A stretch of 64,000 nucleotides of DNA, taken from NCBI GenBank assembly GCA_963700475.1, contig CAVOXR010000005.1:310001-374000 (forward strand), written 5' to 3'. The position numbers and the translations under genes are program-made. Within the stretch, counting starts at the first letter, position 1, and each line of letters begins with the position of its first letter. The notes below the pieces were generated by a model. It was given only the letters and a program-made list of their open reading frames with translations, ran no database searches and had not been told where the DNA came from. Source of the stretch: Prado023 sp963700475. GTDB taxonomy: Bacteria > Actinomycetota > Actinomycetes > S36-B12 > CAIYMF01. Below, one piece after another: positions 1 through 8,538 of the stretch.

Positions 1-2137
1 GACGAGGCCGGAATCGTCACGCTGACGATGGACGACCCCAACCAGGGCGCCAACACCATGAACGCCCTGTTCGTCTCCTCCCTGGCAGCGACGATGGATC
101 GCCTCGAGGCCGAGAAGGAGAAGATCAACGGCGTCGTGGTCACCTCGGGGAAGAAGACCTTCTTCGCCGGTGGCGACCTGCACGACCTGAGCCAGGCCAC
201 TCCGGCCACCGCCCAGCAGGTGACCGACCAGGTCACGACGATGAAGGCCCTCCTGCGCCGGCTGGAGACCTTCGGACGCCCCGTGGTCGCCGCGATCAAC
301 GGATCCGCCCTCGGTGGCGGACTCGAGATCGCACTGGCCTGCCACCACCGCATCGCCCTGGACGCCAAGGGGTCGAAGATCGGACTTCCCGAGGTCGGCC
401 TCGGCCTGCTCCCGGGCGGCGGCGGTGTCGTGCGCACCGTCCGGATGTTCGGCATCCAGACCGCGCTGATGAACCACCTGCTCCAGGGCCAGCAGCGCTC
501 GCCGAAGGACGCGATGGCAGCCGGCCTGGTCGACGAGGTCGTCGGCACCCCTGAGGAGCTCATCCACGCTGCGAAGACGTGGGCGCTGTCCAACCTCGAG
601 GCCGTCCAGCCCTGGGACGTCAAGGGCTACAAGATCCCCGGCGGCACACCGATGACCCCGGCGTTCGCGGCGAACCTGCCGGCCTTCCCGGCCAACCTGC
701 GAAAGACGCTCAAGGGCGCCCCGATGCCGGCCCCGCACCACATCATGGCTGCGGCCGTCGAGGGTGCTCAGGTCGACTTCGCGACCGCGGAGAAGATCGA
801 GACCGAGTACTTCGTCAACCTGGCGACCGGCCCGGTCAGCAAGAACATGATCCAGGCGTTCTTCTTCGACATGCAGCACATCAGCAAGGGCGGCGACCGG
901 CCCAAGGACGTCCCGAAGTACAGCGCACAGAAGGTCGTCGTCCTGGGCGCCGGCATGATGGGCGCGGGCATCGCCTACGAGTGCGCCCGTGCCGGCATGG
1001 AGGTCGTGCTCAAGGACATGAACCTGGCGGCCGCCGAGAAGGGCAAGGCCTACTCGCAGGGCATCCTCGACAAGGCCGTCGCCCGGGGCAAGATGACCGC
1101 CGAGGGACGCGACGAGATCCTGGCCCGCATCACCCCGACCGAGAACATGGCCGACGCCAAGGGTGCGGACCTCATGATCGAGGCGGTGTTCGAGGACCCG
1201 GCCCTGAAGAAGTCGGTGTACGCCGAGGTCGTGCCGCTGCTGACCGAGGACGCGCTCCTGGGCTCCAACACCTCGTCGCTGCCGGTCACCGGCCTCGCCG
1301 AGGGCGTCGACCGGCCCGAGGACTTCATCGGCCTGCACTTCTTCTCACCGGTGGACAAGATGAAGCTGCTGGAGATCGTGGTCGGCAAGCAGACCTCGGA
1401 CGAGGCGCTGGCGAAGGCCATCGACGTGGCGGTGCAGATCCGCAAGCTGCCCATCGTGGTCAACGACAGCCGTGGCTTCTTCACCAGCCGGGTCATCGGC
1501 ACGGTCGTCGCCGAGGCGGCGTCGCTGGTCGGCGAGGGCGTGCCGGCGAACAGCGTCGAGCAGGCGGCCCTCCAGGTCGGGCTACCCGGTCGGTCCGCTG
1601 GCACTCACCGACGAGGTCAGCCTGACGCTCGGCCTCAAGATCAAGAAGGAGGCCGCCGCGGCGGCCGAGGCCGAGGGTGTGGAGTGGGACGCGCACCCGG
1701 GCTACGCCGTCATCGAGAAGATGGTCACCGAGCACGGTCGTGGCGGCCGGGCGGCCGGGGCAGGCTTCTACGAGTACGCCGAGGGCAAGAAGCTCGGACT
1801 GTGGAGCGGCTTGAAGGACTCCTTCGGCGGTGACAACCACGACATCGCGCTGAAGGACCTGCAGGACCGGATGCTGTTCATCGAGGTGATCGAGAGCATC
1901 AAGTGCCTCGACGAGAACGTCCTGCGCACCGTGCCGGACGCGAACATCGGCTCGATCTTCGGCATCGGGTTCCCGGCGTGGACCGGTGGCGTGCTGCAGT
2001 TCGTGAACACCTACGACGGCGTGGGCCCCGCGGCCTTCGTCGCGCGGGCCAACGAGCTCGCGGCCGCCTACGGCGAGCGGTTCACCCCACCCGCGTCGGT
2101 GGTCGCCCTGGCTGAGGCTGGCGGCAGCTACAAGTGA
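1..2137 (+). CDS. fadJ: 3-hydroxyacyl-CoA dehydrogenase / enoyl-CoA hydratase fusion (FadJ/FadB-type), 5' partial, one frameshift
   Basis: Multifunctional beta-oxidation enzyme: a crotonase domain hydrates enoyl-CoA and a dehydrogenase domain oxidises the 3-hydroxyacyl-CoA with NAD. The reading frame is open from base 1, so the start lies just upstream; about 710 residues are present, close to full family length. The crotonase half shows AGGDLHDL and GSALGGGLEIAL (oxyanion hole) and LPEVGLGLLPGGGG. The Rossmann half begins near base 925 with VVLGAGMMGAGIAYE and has the catalytic-His segment HFFSPVDKMKLLE. The frame breaks at a GGG run at 1579-1581: removing one G restores QVGYPVGPLALTDEV and reading continues to the TGA at 2135-2137. 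A single inserted base, probably a sequencing error, explains this. The downstream TetR gene overlaps by 4 bp (GTGA), suggesting one operon. A thiolase partner is expected upstream, outside the window. Confidence 0.88.
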
Positions 2138-2787
2138 GTCGAAGCGGTGGCCCCGGCGCAGCCCCGATGGGGGCCGTCCCGGGGCCACCGCGCATGTCGG
2201 CCCAGGACCGTCGGCAGCAGCTGGTCGACATCGGCCTGGACCTCCTGGAGACCCGGCCGATCCAGGAGCTGGCCATGGACGAGGTGGCTGCGGAGGCTGG
2301 CGTCTCACGGACCCTGGTGTTCCACTACTTCCCGTCGAAGGGCGACTACTTCGCGGCCGTCGTGGCGAGCGCCGGCGATCGGCTCATGCAGGCCGTCCCC
2401 GGGGACCCCGAGACGGATGTGGACACCCGGCTGCGCGAGATGGTGCGCGCGTTCCTGAAGTTCGTGGCACGCAAGCGCGGGGTGTACGTTGCCCTTGTGC
2501 GAGGCGCCTCAGGTGGTGACCCCAAGGTGCTTGCAGTCCTTGACGAGGTCCGAGCCAATCACGTGATCCGGTGGCTGGATGCCGCCGAGTGGCCGGCGCG
2601 CGACGAGGTCACGCAACTGGCTGTGCGCGGGTGGCTCGGATCTCTGGAGGAGGTCGCCCTCGCTGCGACAACCTCGCCCGTGCCCCGCGAGTCGGTCATC
2701 GATCTGCTGGTCGAGGGCCTGATCGCCGACCTCGAGAGGGCCGGACGCCTGCGCGAGCGCCAGTCAGGCGCGGTTGGTCGTGCCTGA
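2134..2787 (+). CDS. TetR/AcrR family transcriptional regulator
   Basis: About 217 residues. The N-terminal helix-turn-helix is typical of TetR proteins: a region with RRQQLVDIGLDLLE, then AMDEVAAEAGVSRTLVFHYF with the usual H-Y-F recognition helix, followed by an all-helical ligand domain. The GTG start at 2134 overlaps the stop of the beta-oxidation gene by 4 bp. An ATG at 2194 (MSAQDRRQQL) would give a more conventional N-terminus without the Gly/Pro-rich leader, so the start is uncertain. Position suggests it controls the fatty-acid oxidation genes, perhaps sensing an acyl-CoA. That role is inferred from context only. Confidence 0.85.
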   Translation: MSRSGGPGAAPMGAVPGPPRMSAQDRRQQLVDIGLDLLETRPIQELAMDEVAAEAGVSRTLVFHYFPSKGDYFAAVVASAGDRLMQAVPGDPETDVDTRLREMVRAFLKFVARKRGVYVALVRGASGGDPKVLAVLDEVRANHVIRWLDAAEWPARDEVTQLAVRGWLGSLEEVALAATTSPVPRESVIDLLVEGLIADLERAGRLRERQSGAVGRA

Positions 2788-3442
2788 CCAGCAGCACGTC
2801 GTCGGGGTCCCGCTGCGCCGGTTGCCCGGCTGGCTCGAGGGGTTCGCAGCTCGACACGGCGACTGGGCTGCGACGGCGTCGATTGAGCCCAGGGGATGGG
2901 ATCTTGAGGCCGCTGATGCGGCCCGCGCGCAGGTCGTGGTGCCCACCTGGCTGGAGTCGGACGAGCCCGGGCCGTTCGATCCCGAGGGGCTGGCTGGGCT
3001 TTCCCCGGCCTTCGGGGTGCTCCTGCTGCGAAGGGCCGGCTACGCGGTGGCGGCCTTCGAGGGTGGGACGGTCGCGGAGAAGAAGATCGGCACGCGGCAC
3101 ATCCATGGTCGGACCGCTGCTGGTGGGTGGTCCCAGCAGCGCTACGCCCGACGCCGCGACAACCAGGCCGACGAGATCGTGGACTCCGCGGCAGAGCATG
3201 CCGACCGCATCCTCGGGCCACGGCATGACCTCCAGTTCCTCGTGACCGGGGGAGACCGACCCCTGCTCAACGCCGCACTCAAGGCCGTGGACCGCCGGCT
3301 GTCGGACCTGCTGATCGGCGCCCATCTCGGTGTCGGGACCCCGGATGCCAAGATGCTGGCGGTCATCCCGGACCGCGTCCTTGCCGTCCAGATCCGCATC
3401 GGCGGCCCCCAGGCAGGTCCGGGCGGCCTCCCCACCTCGTGA
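2780..3442 (+). CDS. acVLRF1-like peptidyl-tRNA hydrolase / release-factor-fold protein
   Basis: About 220 residues. The segment GGWSQQRYARRRDNQ is the hallmark of the VLRF1 domain, an eRF1-like fold in which a glutamine-containing loop takes the place of GGQ and releases nascent chains from stalled ribosomal complexes. The actinobacterial/Chloroflexi branch (acVLRF1) has this arrangement. The preceding region (PTWLESDEPGPFDPEGLAG) and the following VTGGDRPLL and LAVQIRIGG segments fit the family. GTG at 2780 overlaps the TetR stop by 8 bp; a TTG at 2774 is an alternative. It sits between lipid-metabolism genes with no other translation-quality gene nearby. Family assignment is from motif recognition. 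Confidence 0.72.
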   Translation: MPDQQHVVGVPLRRLPGWLEGFAARHGDWAATASIEPRGWDLEAADAARAQVVVPTWLESDEPGPFDPEGLAGLSPAFGVLLLRRAGYAVAAFEGGTVAEKKIGTRHIHGRTAAGGWSQQRYARRRDNQADEIVDSAAEHADRILGPRHDLQFLVTGGDRPLLNAALKAVDRRLSDLLIGAHLGVGTPDAKMLAVIPDRVLAVQIRIGGPQAGPGGLPTS

Positions 3443-4305
3443 CGTGCTTGGCTGACGGCATGGACACCCTCGACCTGTCCGCGCTGGTCCGTCCGACGCC
3501 CACAGGGGATCCGCTGCGGTTCACCGTGGACGTCCCCGACGGGCTCCAGCAGGGGCGCGGCGCCTGGGGCGGCGTGGCCACCGGAGCCATGGTGGCGGCT
3601 GCCCAGCTGGTGGATCCCCGCCTCGAGATGGCCGTGCGCACCGTGAGCGCGCAGCTCGTCGCCCCAGTCCTGGTCGGCCGGATGCACCTGGCCGTCGAGG
3701 AGCTCCGTCGTGGGTCGGCGACCACCACCCTCGAGGTGAGATGTCGCGACGATCAGGGGGCCCTGCTGGCTCATGGCGTGGTCGTCCTGGGTGCGGCCAG
3801 AAGGGGCGACGGGATGCCCGATGGTCCGCCATGGCTCGCCGTCGCGCCGCCACCCGAGCTGGCCGCGGGGCCCGAGGCAGTCCCCGAGGTTGCCCTGGGG
3901 CCACCGCTTGCTCCCGACTTCACGGCGCACCTGGAGATGCGTCCGATCACCGGCCTCCCGTACTCAGGGGCAGACAGCGACGAGACGCGTGGCTGGATCC
4001 GCCCCCGCGGCCCGGTGGAGCGGGTCGACGCCTCGGTCGTGACCGCCCTCGCGGACGCGTGGTGGGTGTCGGTCATGGCCCGCCTGGACCGGCCCCGTCC
4101 CGCTGCGACGCTGGGCTTCACCCTTGACTTCCCCAGCGACCCCTCGTGCCTTGAGCGCGACGCCGACGGTCGGATGCAGGCGCTGTTCCACCGCGGCCAC
4201 AGCGTGGCGGCCCGGGACGGGTTCACCGTCGAGGTCCGTGAGCTCTGGACCCGGACAGGTCAGCTGGTCAGCTGGAACACGCAGACCGTGGTCGTCATCA
4301 CGTAG
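3439..4305 (+). CDS. TesB-like acyl-CoA thioesterase family protein
   Basis: About 288 residues, two hot-dog repeats of the TesB / 4HBT_3 type. The first carries QGRGAWGGVATGAMVAAA, the glycine-rich turn before the long helix. The second carries VVTALADAWWVSVMARLDRPRPAATLGFTLDF, with the conserved acidic residue of the active site and the TLDF strand. The GTG at 3439 overlaps the previous stop; the ATG at 3460 (MDTLDLSALV) is equally plausible and would remove a short cysteine-containing leader. It presumably hydrolyses acyl-CoA esters, consistent with the beta-oxidation gene at the start of the same unidirectional run. Substrate length cannot be inferred. Confidence 0.8.
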   Translation: MTCLADGMDTLDLSALVRPTPTGDPLRFTVDVPDGLQQGRGAWGGVATGAMVAAAQLVDPRLEMAVRTVSAQLVAPVLVGRMHLAVEELRRGSATTTLEVRCRDDQGALLAHGVVVLGAARRGDGMPDGPPWLAVAPPPELAAGPEAVPEVALGPPLAPDFTAHLEMRPITGLPYSGADSDETRGWIRPRGPVERVDASVVTALADAWWVSVMARLDRPRPAATLGFTLDFPSDPSCLERDADGRMQALFHRGHSVAARDGFTVEVRELWTRTGQLVSWNTQTVVVIT

Positions 4306-4314
4306 TCCAGCGTC

Positions 4315-4815
4315 TCAGCCCGAACTGCGCACGACCAGCGTGTCGGCCAGGGAGTCGCCGACGCGCTGGTGCGTGGCGGTGGAGAGCATCGCGATCAACC
4401 CGACCGCTCCGAAGAACATGGCATCCACGACCAGCAGCAGCCAGCGAAGGGTCAGTTGGCTGCCGGTGGCCTCGCCGCCGTCCAGGTTCACCACGCGCAG
4501 TCCGAACCACCCCATGACCAGCGTCCTGCCACGACGGCGCCGCGGCAGCCACGCCCAGTACCACCAGCTGAGGACGACGGCCAGGACCAGCAGCGCGAGG
4601 ATCACCGGGATCGTGATCAGCAGGGCGCCCAGGGAGTCGTCCGGGTTCCGGGGGAGCAGGAGGAGGGCCAGGGTCATCGGGATCAGCGTGATGAGGACCA
4701 CGATCGCCAGATCGAGGACGAACTGAACCACCCGCAACGCGACGATCGGCACCCGGTCGAGGAGCGCGGGGGACGTCGCCGCCGGCGCTTCCTCGGTCTC
4801 GGGCACGGCGGCCAT
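4315..4815 (-). CDS. RDD family membrane protein
   Basis: About 166 residues counted from MAAVPETEEAP. Four hydrophobic segments (FVLDLAIVVLITLIPMTLALLLL, LLITIPVILALLVLAVVLSWWYW, LRWLLLVVDAMFFGAVGLIAML and flanks) and the arginine and aspartate positions in LDRVPIVALRVVQFVLDLA and QRVGDSLADTLVV define an RDD domain. The longer reading upstream to 4851 adds only a basic leader. Function of RDD proteins is unsettled; some are linked to cation/proton exchange. It is convergent with the thioesterase, with 9 bp between the stops. Confidence 0.82.
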   Translation of the reverse strand: MAAVPETEEAPAATSPALLDRVPIVALRVVQFVLDLAIVVLITLIPMTLALLLLPRNPDDSLGALLITIPVILALLVLAVVLSWWYWAWLPRRRRGRTLVMGWFGLRVVNLDGGEATGSQLTLRWLLLVVDAMFFGAVGLIAMLSTATHQRVGDSLADTLVVRSSG

Positions 4816-4852
4816 CCTAGGTCGCACCCCTGCGCGCTGCCGGGACCTCACC

Positions 4853-4858
4853 TATCGT
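4853..4858 (+). promoter_or_regulatory. -10-like hexamer for leaderless gene at 4865
   Basis: TATCGT lies exactly 6 nt before the GTG at 4865, the spacing expected when transcription starts at the first base of the start codon. No Shine-Dalgarno sequence precedes this GTG. Confidence 0.45.
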
Positions 4859-4864
4859 GGTCGG

Positions 4865-5512
4865 GTGCGCCTCCTCGCCCTGGCCGCCGCTCTGGCCGCC
4901 GCCCTGGGTGGTGCGCTCCTCGTGCTGGCGCTGGGGGGCGGGTTGTCGCTTCCGTGGCAGCCGGGATGCACCATCGAGGACGGGTCCGGACACGTGCTCG
5001 CCGAGGGGTCGCCGGCCGAGATCTCGGCTTTGCTCGAGTCGGCTGAGGGGGACATCGCCCGCGTCATCGGCGAGGGCCCCGCCCTGACTTGCCGGATCAG
5101 CGCAGCCAGCGTGACGGACACACCCAAGGAGCCTCCTCTCGGGCTGACGCCCCGGGCCCAGGCACTCCTCGGTGAGGTGCGCGACGAGTTCGGGGAGGTT
5201 CCCGCCGGCGGGTTCGGACCTGAGGAGACCCTGCCGGGTCGCAGCACCGAGGGTGAGCACTCCCGTGGCCGGGCGATCGACTTCTTCTTCCGCCCGTATG
5301 AGGATGCGGACAACGAGAGAGCGGGTTGGCAGCTTGCGAACTGGTCGGTGGCCAACGCCGAAAGGCTGGGCATCCGCACCGTCATCTACCGCGACCGGAT
5401 CTGGAGCGCGCGGAGGTCGGTCCAGGGCTGGCGTGAGTACCGGTTCCGCGGCCCGGACCCGGACAACCCCATCAACAGGCACCTCGACCACGTCCACGTG
5501 GACGTGGCATGA
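4865..5512 (+). CDS. Secreted/membrane-anchored protein with ARB-07466-type C-terminal domain
   Basis: About 215 residues. The N-terminus LLALAAALAAALGGALLVLALGGG is a single hydrophobic segment without charged residues, either a signal anchor or a signal peptide. From about residue 90 the protein resembles the C-terminal domain named after fungal ARB_07466, common in secreted actinobacterial proteins: GEHSRGRAIDFFF supplies a His and Asp, and HLDHVHVDV near the C-terminus supplies two more histidines, arranged like the metal ligands of D,D-peptidase-like folds. Tryptophans typical of the family occur in GWQLANWSVANA. A cell-envelope hydrolase is possible but unproven. The gene is monocistronic and has a leaderless-type promoter. 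Confidence 0.75.
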   Translation: MRLLALAAALAAALGGALLVLALGGGLSLPWQPGCTIEDGSGHVLAEGSPAEISALLESAEGDIARVIGEGPALTCRISAASVTDTPKEPPLGLTPRAQALLGEVRDEFGEVPAGGFGPEETLPGRSTEGEHSRGRAIDFFFRPYEDADNERAGWQLANWSVANAERLGIRTVIYRDRIWSARRSVQGWREYRFRGPDPDNPINRHLDHVHVDVA

Positions 5513-5648
5513 CACCGCCCCTGGCCTGACCCAGGGCTCGGCGCTCCGTCGCTACGCGCATCTCGTCCTGCGCAGCGTTGGCCGCTGCTGCGCGCCGCCG
5601 CGTGCGAGCGGGAGAGCGCAGCCCAGGGATTGGCCCCGGATGCGGGTT

Positions 5649-5785
5649 TGGGCTACCGTTGTGCGGGTATAGCCCATGCACTGACGGCATCCTGCCGTCC
5701 TCGTTGAGCAACGTTTCCTCACCTGGCCCTGTGGCGGCCATTTCAGACGCGTTGAAGACGACACGCCCTGAAACGAAGGAACACC
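5649..5785 (+). promoter_or_regulatory. Structured 5' leader of the DEAD-box helicase gene
   Basis: The 273-bp gap before the helicase holds two adjacent hairpins: TGGGCTA (5649-5655) pairs with TAGCCCA (5670-5676), and GACGGCA (5683-5689) pairs with TGCCGTC (5693-5699) across a 3-nt loop. About 85 nt of unpaired-looking sequence and a GAAGGA ribosome-binding site precede the GTG start. Long leaders are common on cold-induced helicase genes, so an RNA-level control element is inferred. TATAGC at 5669-5674 could alternatively be a -10 element. No gene is visible in 5513-5785. Confidence 0.4.
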
Positions 5786-7510
5786 GTGGCTGAGCACGTC
5801 CCGCAATCCCGCGCGCCCCGATCCGGACCGCGCACCACGTCCAACGCCCCCGCGAAGGGCGCAAAGAAGACCGGCTCCTGGAAGGCCGCGAAGTCGACGA
5901 GCACCTGGAAGGCCGCGAAGCCGGCTGGCTCCTGGAAGGCCGCGAAGCCGGCTGGCTCCTGGAAGGGCGCCAGCCCGCAGTCGGACGACCGCCCCTCATC
6001 GACCCGTCGGGTCTCGTCCGCGCCGGCCCGCCCGGCATGGCGCGACCGCGACGACCGTGCTCCGCGCGACGACCGTGCCCCGCGCGACGACCGTGCCCCG
6101 CGCCAGGACCGCACGGATCGCGCGCCCCGCGACGACCGCAGCGCTCCGCGCAGCGACTGGCGTGATCGTGACGACCGGCGCGCCAGCACCGACCGCCCTG
6201 TCCGCGCCGCCCGTCCGGATCGCCAGGACCGTCCTGAGCGCGCCGATCGCTCGTCGCGTCCGGGCCGTCCGAACCGCAACGACCGGTTCGACCGTGGATC
6301 GCGCAACGACCGCCGCGACCGCGCCGATCGTCCGACGCGCGCACCGCAGGTCCCGCCCCTGACCGGGCCGAACGCCTTCGTCGACCTCGGCGTCCCGACC
6401 TCCCTGGCAGCCGTCCTGGCCAGCCAGGCGATCACCGAGCCCACGCCCATCCAGGCCATGACCATCCCTGCTGCCCTCAGCGGTCGCGACGTCCTCGGCC
6501 GGGGTCGCACCGGCTCGGGCAAGACGCTCTCGTTCGGCCTGCCGATGCTCACGATCCTCAACGGACCGAGGCAGACCAAGCGCCAGCCGCGCGGGCTGAT
6601 CCTGGCCCCGACCCGGGAGCTCGCGATGCAGGTCCTCGACGCCCTGTCGCCCCTGGCTGCCACCCTGGGCATGCGGACCCAGCTGATCATCGGCGGCAGC
6701 TCGTACGACCGCCAGATCCGCGGGCTCGAACGCGCTGACATCGTCGTGGCCACGCCCGGGCGCCTCGTCGACCTCGCCGATCGCGGCTCGGTGGACCTGA
6801 GCCAGGTCAAGGTCGTCGTCCTCGACGAGGCCGACCACATGGCCGACCTGGGCTTCATGCCCGAGATCGAGGCCATCATGGGACGGCTCCCCGAGGACGT
6901 CCAGGGCCTGCTGTTCTCCGCGACCCTCGACCATGACGTCGACCGCCTGGTGCGCAAGTACCTTCACGAGCCGGTGGTGCACAACGCCGACCCGGCGACC
7001 GCGACCGTCGGCACGATGGAGCACCACCTGGTGCTGGTCCACCCGAAGGACAAGGACGCCGTCACCGCTGACATCGCGCTGCGCCGCGGACGCACCGTGG
7101 CCTTCGTGCGCACCCAGATGGGCGCCGACCGCCTGGCCGGTCAGCTCGAGGCCGAGGGTGTGCGCACCGCGGCCCTGCACGGCGGGATGAAGCAGGGGAT
7201 GCGCACGCGCACCCTGGAGGACTTCAAGCGCGGTCGGATCGACTTCCTGGTGGCCACCGATGTCGCGGCTCGCGGCCTGCACGTCGACGACATCGACCTC
7301 GTGCTGCACGTCGACCCGCCGCACGGGCCCAAGGAGTACCTGCACCGCTCGGGCCGCACCGCCCGCGCCGGAGCGTCGGGGACGGTCATCTCGCTGGCCA
7401 CGACGCGCCAGCAGAAGTCGGTCACCGCGATCACCACCAAGGCCGGCGTGAGCCCCGCGGTCCTGCGTGCCCGTCCCGGCGACGAGGCGCTGCACGCGCT
7501 GATCAGCTGA
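5786..7510 (+). CDS. DEAD-box ATP-dependent RNA helicase (RhlE/CsdA-like)
   Basis: About 574 residues. The first ~190 are low-complexity and basic: several copies of a GSWKAAKPA unit followed by Arg/Asp-rich DDRAPR-type repeats, probably a disordered RNA-binding tail placed N-terminally. The helicase core follows with all expected motifs: Q-motif region TEPTPIQAMTIPAAL, motif I GRTGSGKT, Ia PTRELA, TPGRL, motif II DEAD, motif III SAT, then RecA-2 with DVAARGLHVDDI and HRSGRTARAG. It remodels RNA duplexes in ribosome assembly or mRNA decay. The GTG start at 5786 is preceded by GAAGGA. It is a single gene, followed by a strong hairpin terminator. Confidence 0.9.
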   Translation: MAEHVPQSRAPRSGPRTTSNAPAKGAKKTGSWKAAKSTSTWKAAKPAGSWKAAKPAGSWKGASPQSDDRPSSTRRVSSAPARPAWRDRDDRAPRDDRAPRDDRAPRQDRTDRAPRDDRSAPRSDWRDRDDRRASTDRPVRAARPDRQDRPERADRSSRPGRPNRNDRFDRGSRNDRRDRADRPTRAPQVPPLTGPNAFVDLGVPTSLAAVLASQAITEPTPIQAMTIPAALSGRDVLGRGRTGSGKTLSFGLPMLTILNGPRQTKRQPRGLILAPTRELAMQVLDALSPLAATLGMRTQLIIGGSSYDRQIRGLERADIVVATPGRLVDLADRGSVDLSQVKVVVLDEADHMADLGFMPEIEAIMGRLPEDVQGLLFSATLDHDVDRLVRKYLHEPVVHNADPATATVGTMEHHLVLVHPKDKDAVTADIALRRGRTVAFVRTQMGADRLAGQLEAEGVRTAALHGGMKQGMRTRTLEDFKRGRIDFLVATDVAARGLHVDDIDLVLHVDPPHGPKEYLHRSGRTARAGASGTVISLATTRQQKSVTAITTKAGVSPAVLRARPGDEALHALIS

Positions 7511-7526
7511 CGCGCTGAACCGCTGA

Positions 7527-7573
7527 GTCGCTCCGGAACCTGCCTCCTCGAGGGAGGCCCGTTCCGGAGCGAC
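7527..7573 (+). terminator. Large hairpin terminator after the helicase gene
   Basis: A perfect 13-bp inverted repeat, GTCGCTCCGGAAC (7527-7539) and GTTCCGGAGCGAC (7561-7573), encloses a smaller inner stem (GCCTCC / GGAGGC). There is no T-run, as is common for actinobacterial terminators. Confidence 0.7.
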
Positions 7574-7591
7574 TGCGGCGCGACCAGATGG

Positions 7592-7597
7592 CAGGAT
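7592..7597 (+). promoter_or_regulatory. -10-like hexamer for leaderless gene at 7604
   Basis: CAGGAT ends 6 nt before the GTG at 7604 and immediately follows the helicase terminator, so a new transcript starting on the start codon is likely. There is no ribosome-binding site. Confidence 0.4.
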
Positions 7598-7603
7598 GCG
7601 ATC

Positions 7604-8425
7604 GTGGCTGAAACCGACTTCACCTGGAACAGCGTCCTCGTCGACGGCAACTGGATCCGCTACCGGGTCGGCGGGCCGGTCGACGCGCCGCCGATGATCC
7701 ACCAGCACGGATTCGCAATCTCCGGAAGCTACCTGATGCCGACCGCGGAGCTGCTGACGGACTCCTTCCGCGTCTACCTGCCGGACCTTCCCGGTTTCGG
7801 GCGGAGTCCCAAGCCCCGGGATGCCCTGAGCATCGAGGAGCTCGGCACCGCGCTGAACCACTTCATGGACGCCGTGGGCATCGAGCAGGCCGTGGTCGTG
7901 GGCAACTCACTGGGATGTGCCATTGCCGCCGAGCTGGTCGACGAAGCCCCCGAGAAGGTATCGAAGGTCGTGATGGTCGGCATGGCCGGCGGAGAGCACA
8001 ACCGACCGCTGGGAAAGGCGTTGCTGCAGATGGCACGTGACGGGCTGGTGGAGCCGCCCGCACTGCTGACAGTCGCCGGGCCGGACTACCTCCGCTTCGG
8101 CATGGTGCGGGCGATGAAGCTGTTCATCCTCATGACGAAGTTCCCGGCGTATCAGCGTTTCATGTCCATGCCTGTCCCCGTCATGGCCGTCATCGGCAGT
8201 GAGGACCCCCTGCGGCCTCCGTGGAAGCGGATCAGCAAGGCGTTGTCCGAGATCCCCCCGGGAGTGACGATCGTGCTCTTCCAGGGGGCCGCTCATGCGA
8301 TCAACTTCACGCACCCGAAGGAACTGGCGCATGCGATTCGGCAGTTCGTCGCCGACGAGCCGATCCGCATGGACGCGAACAACCCGACCGGGGTCCCCGT
8401 CCTCCAGCTCCAGCGGCCCATCTGA
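7604..8425 (+). CDS. Alpha/beta-fold hydrolase
   Basis: About 273 residues. Alpha/beta hydrolase fold with the nucleophile elbow GNSLG (Ser near residue 106), an acidic residue in GSEDPLRPP and the catalytic histidine in GAAHAINF. The oxyanion segment is HQHGFAISG, and the strand-turn LPDLPGFGRSPKP is typical of esterase, lipase and epoxide-hydrolase relatives. Acid Asp versus Glu and substrate cannot be fixed from sequence. No signal peptide, so cytoplasmic. It lies between the terminator at 7527-7573 and a two-component operon and is probably transcribed alone. Confidence 0.82.
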   Translation: MAETDFTWNSVLVDGNWIRYRVGGPVDAPPMIHQHGFAISGSYLMPTAELLTDSFRVYLPDLPGFGRSPKPRDALSIEELGTALNHFMDAVGIEQAVVVGNSLGCAIAAELVDEAPEKVSKVVMVGMAGGEHNRPLGKALLQMARDGLVEPPALLTVAGPDYLRFGMVRAMKLFILMTKFPAYQRFMSMPVPVMAVIGSEDPLRPPWKRISKALSEIPPGVTIVLFQGAAHAINFTHPKELAHAIRQFVADEPIRMDANNPTGVPVLQLQRPI

Positions 8426-8538
8426 GCAAGCTGGCTTCAGCCGTCCGGTTCGGTGGGGAGAGTCCCATTTGCGTCGCAATCGGGTCTTTCGGGCCACCTG
8501 TGTCCCACTAGCTCCCCATCGGGGGGTTGAATAGCCGC

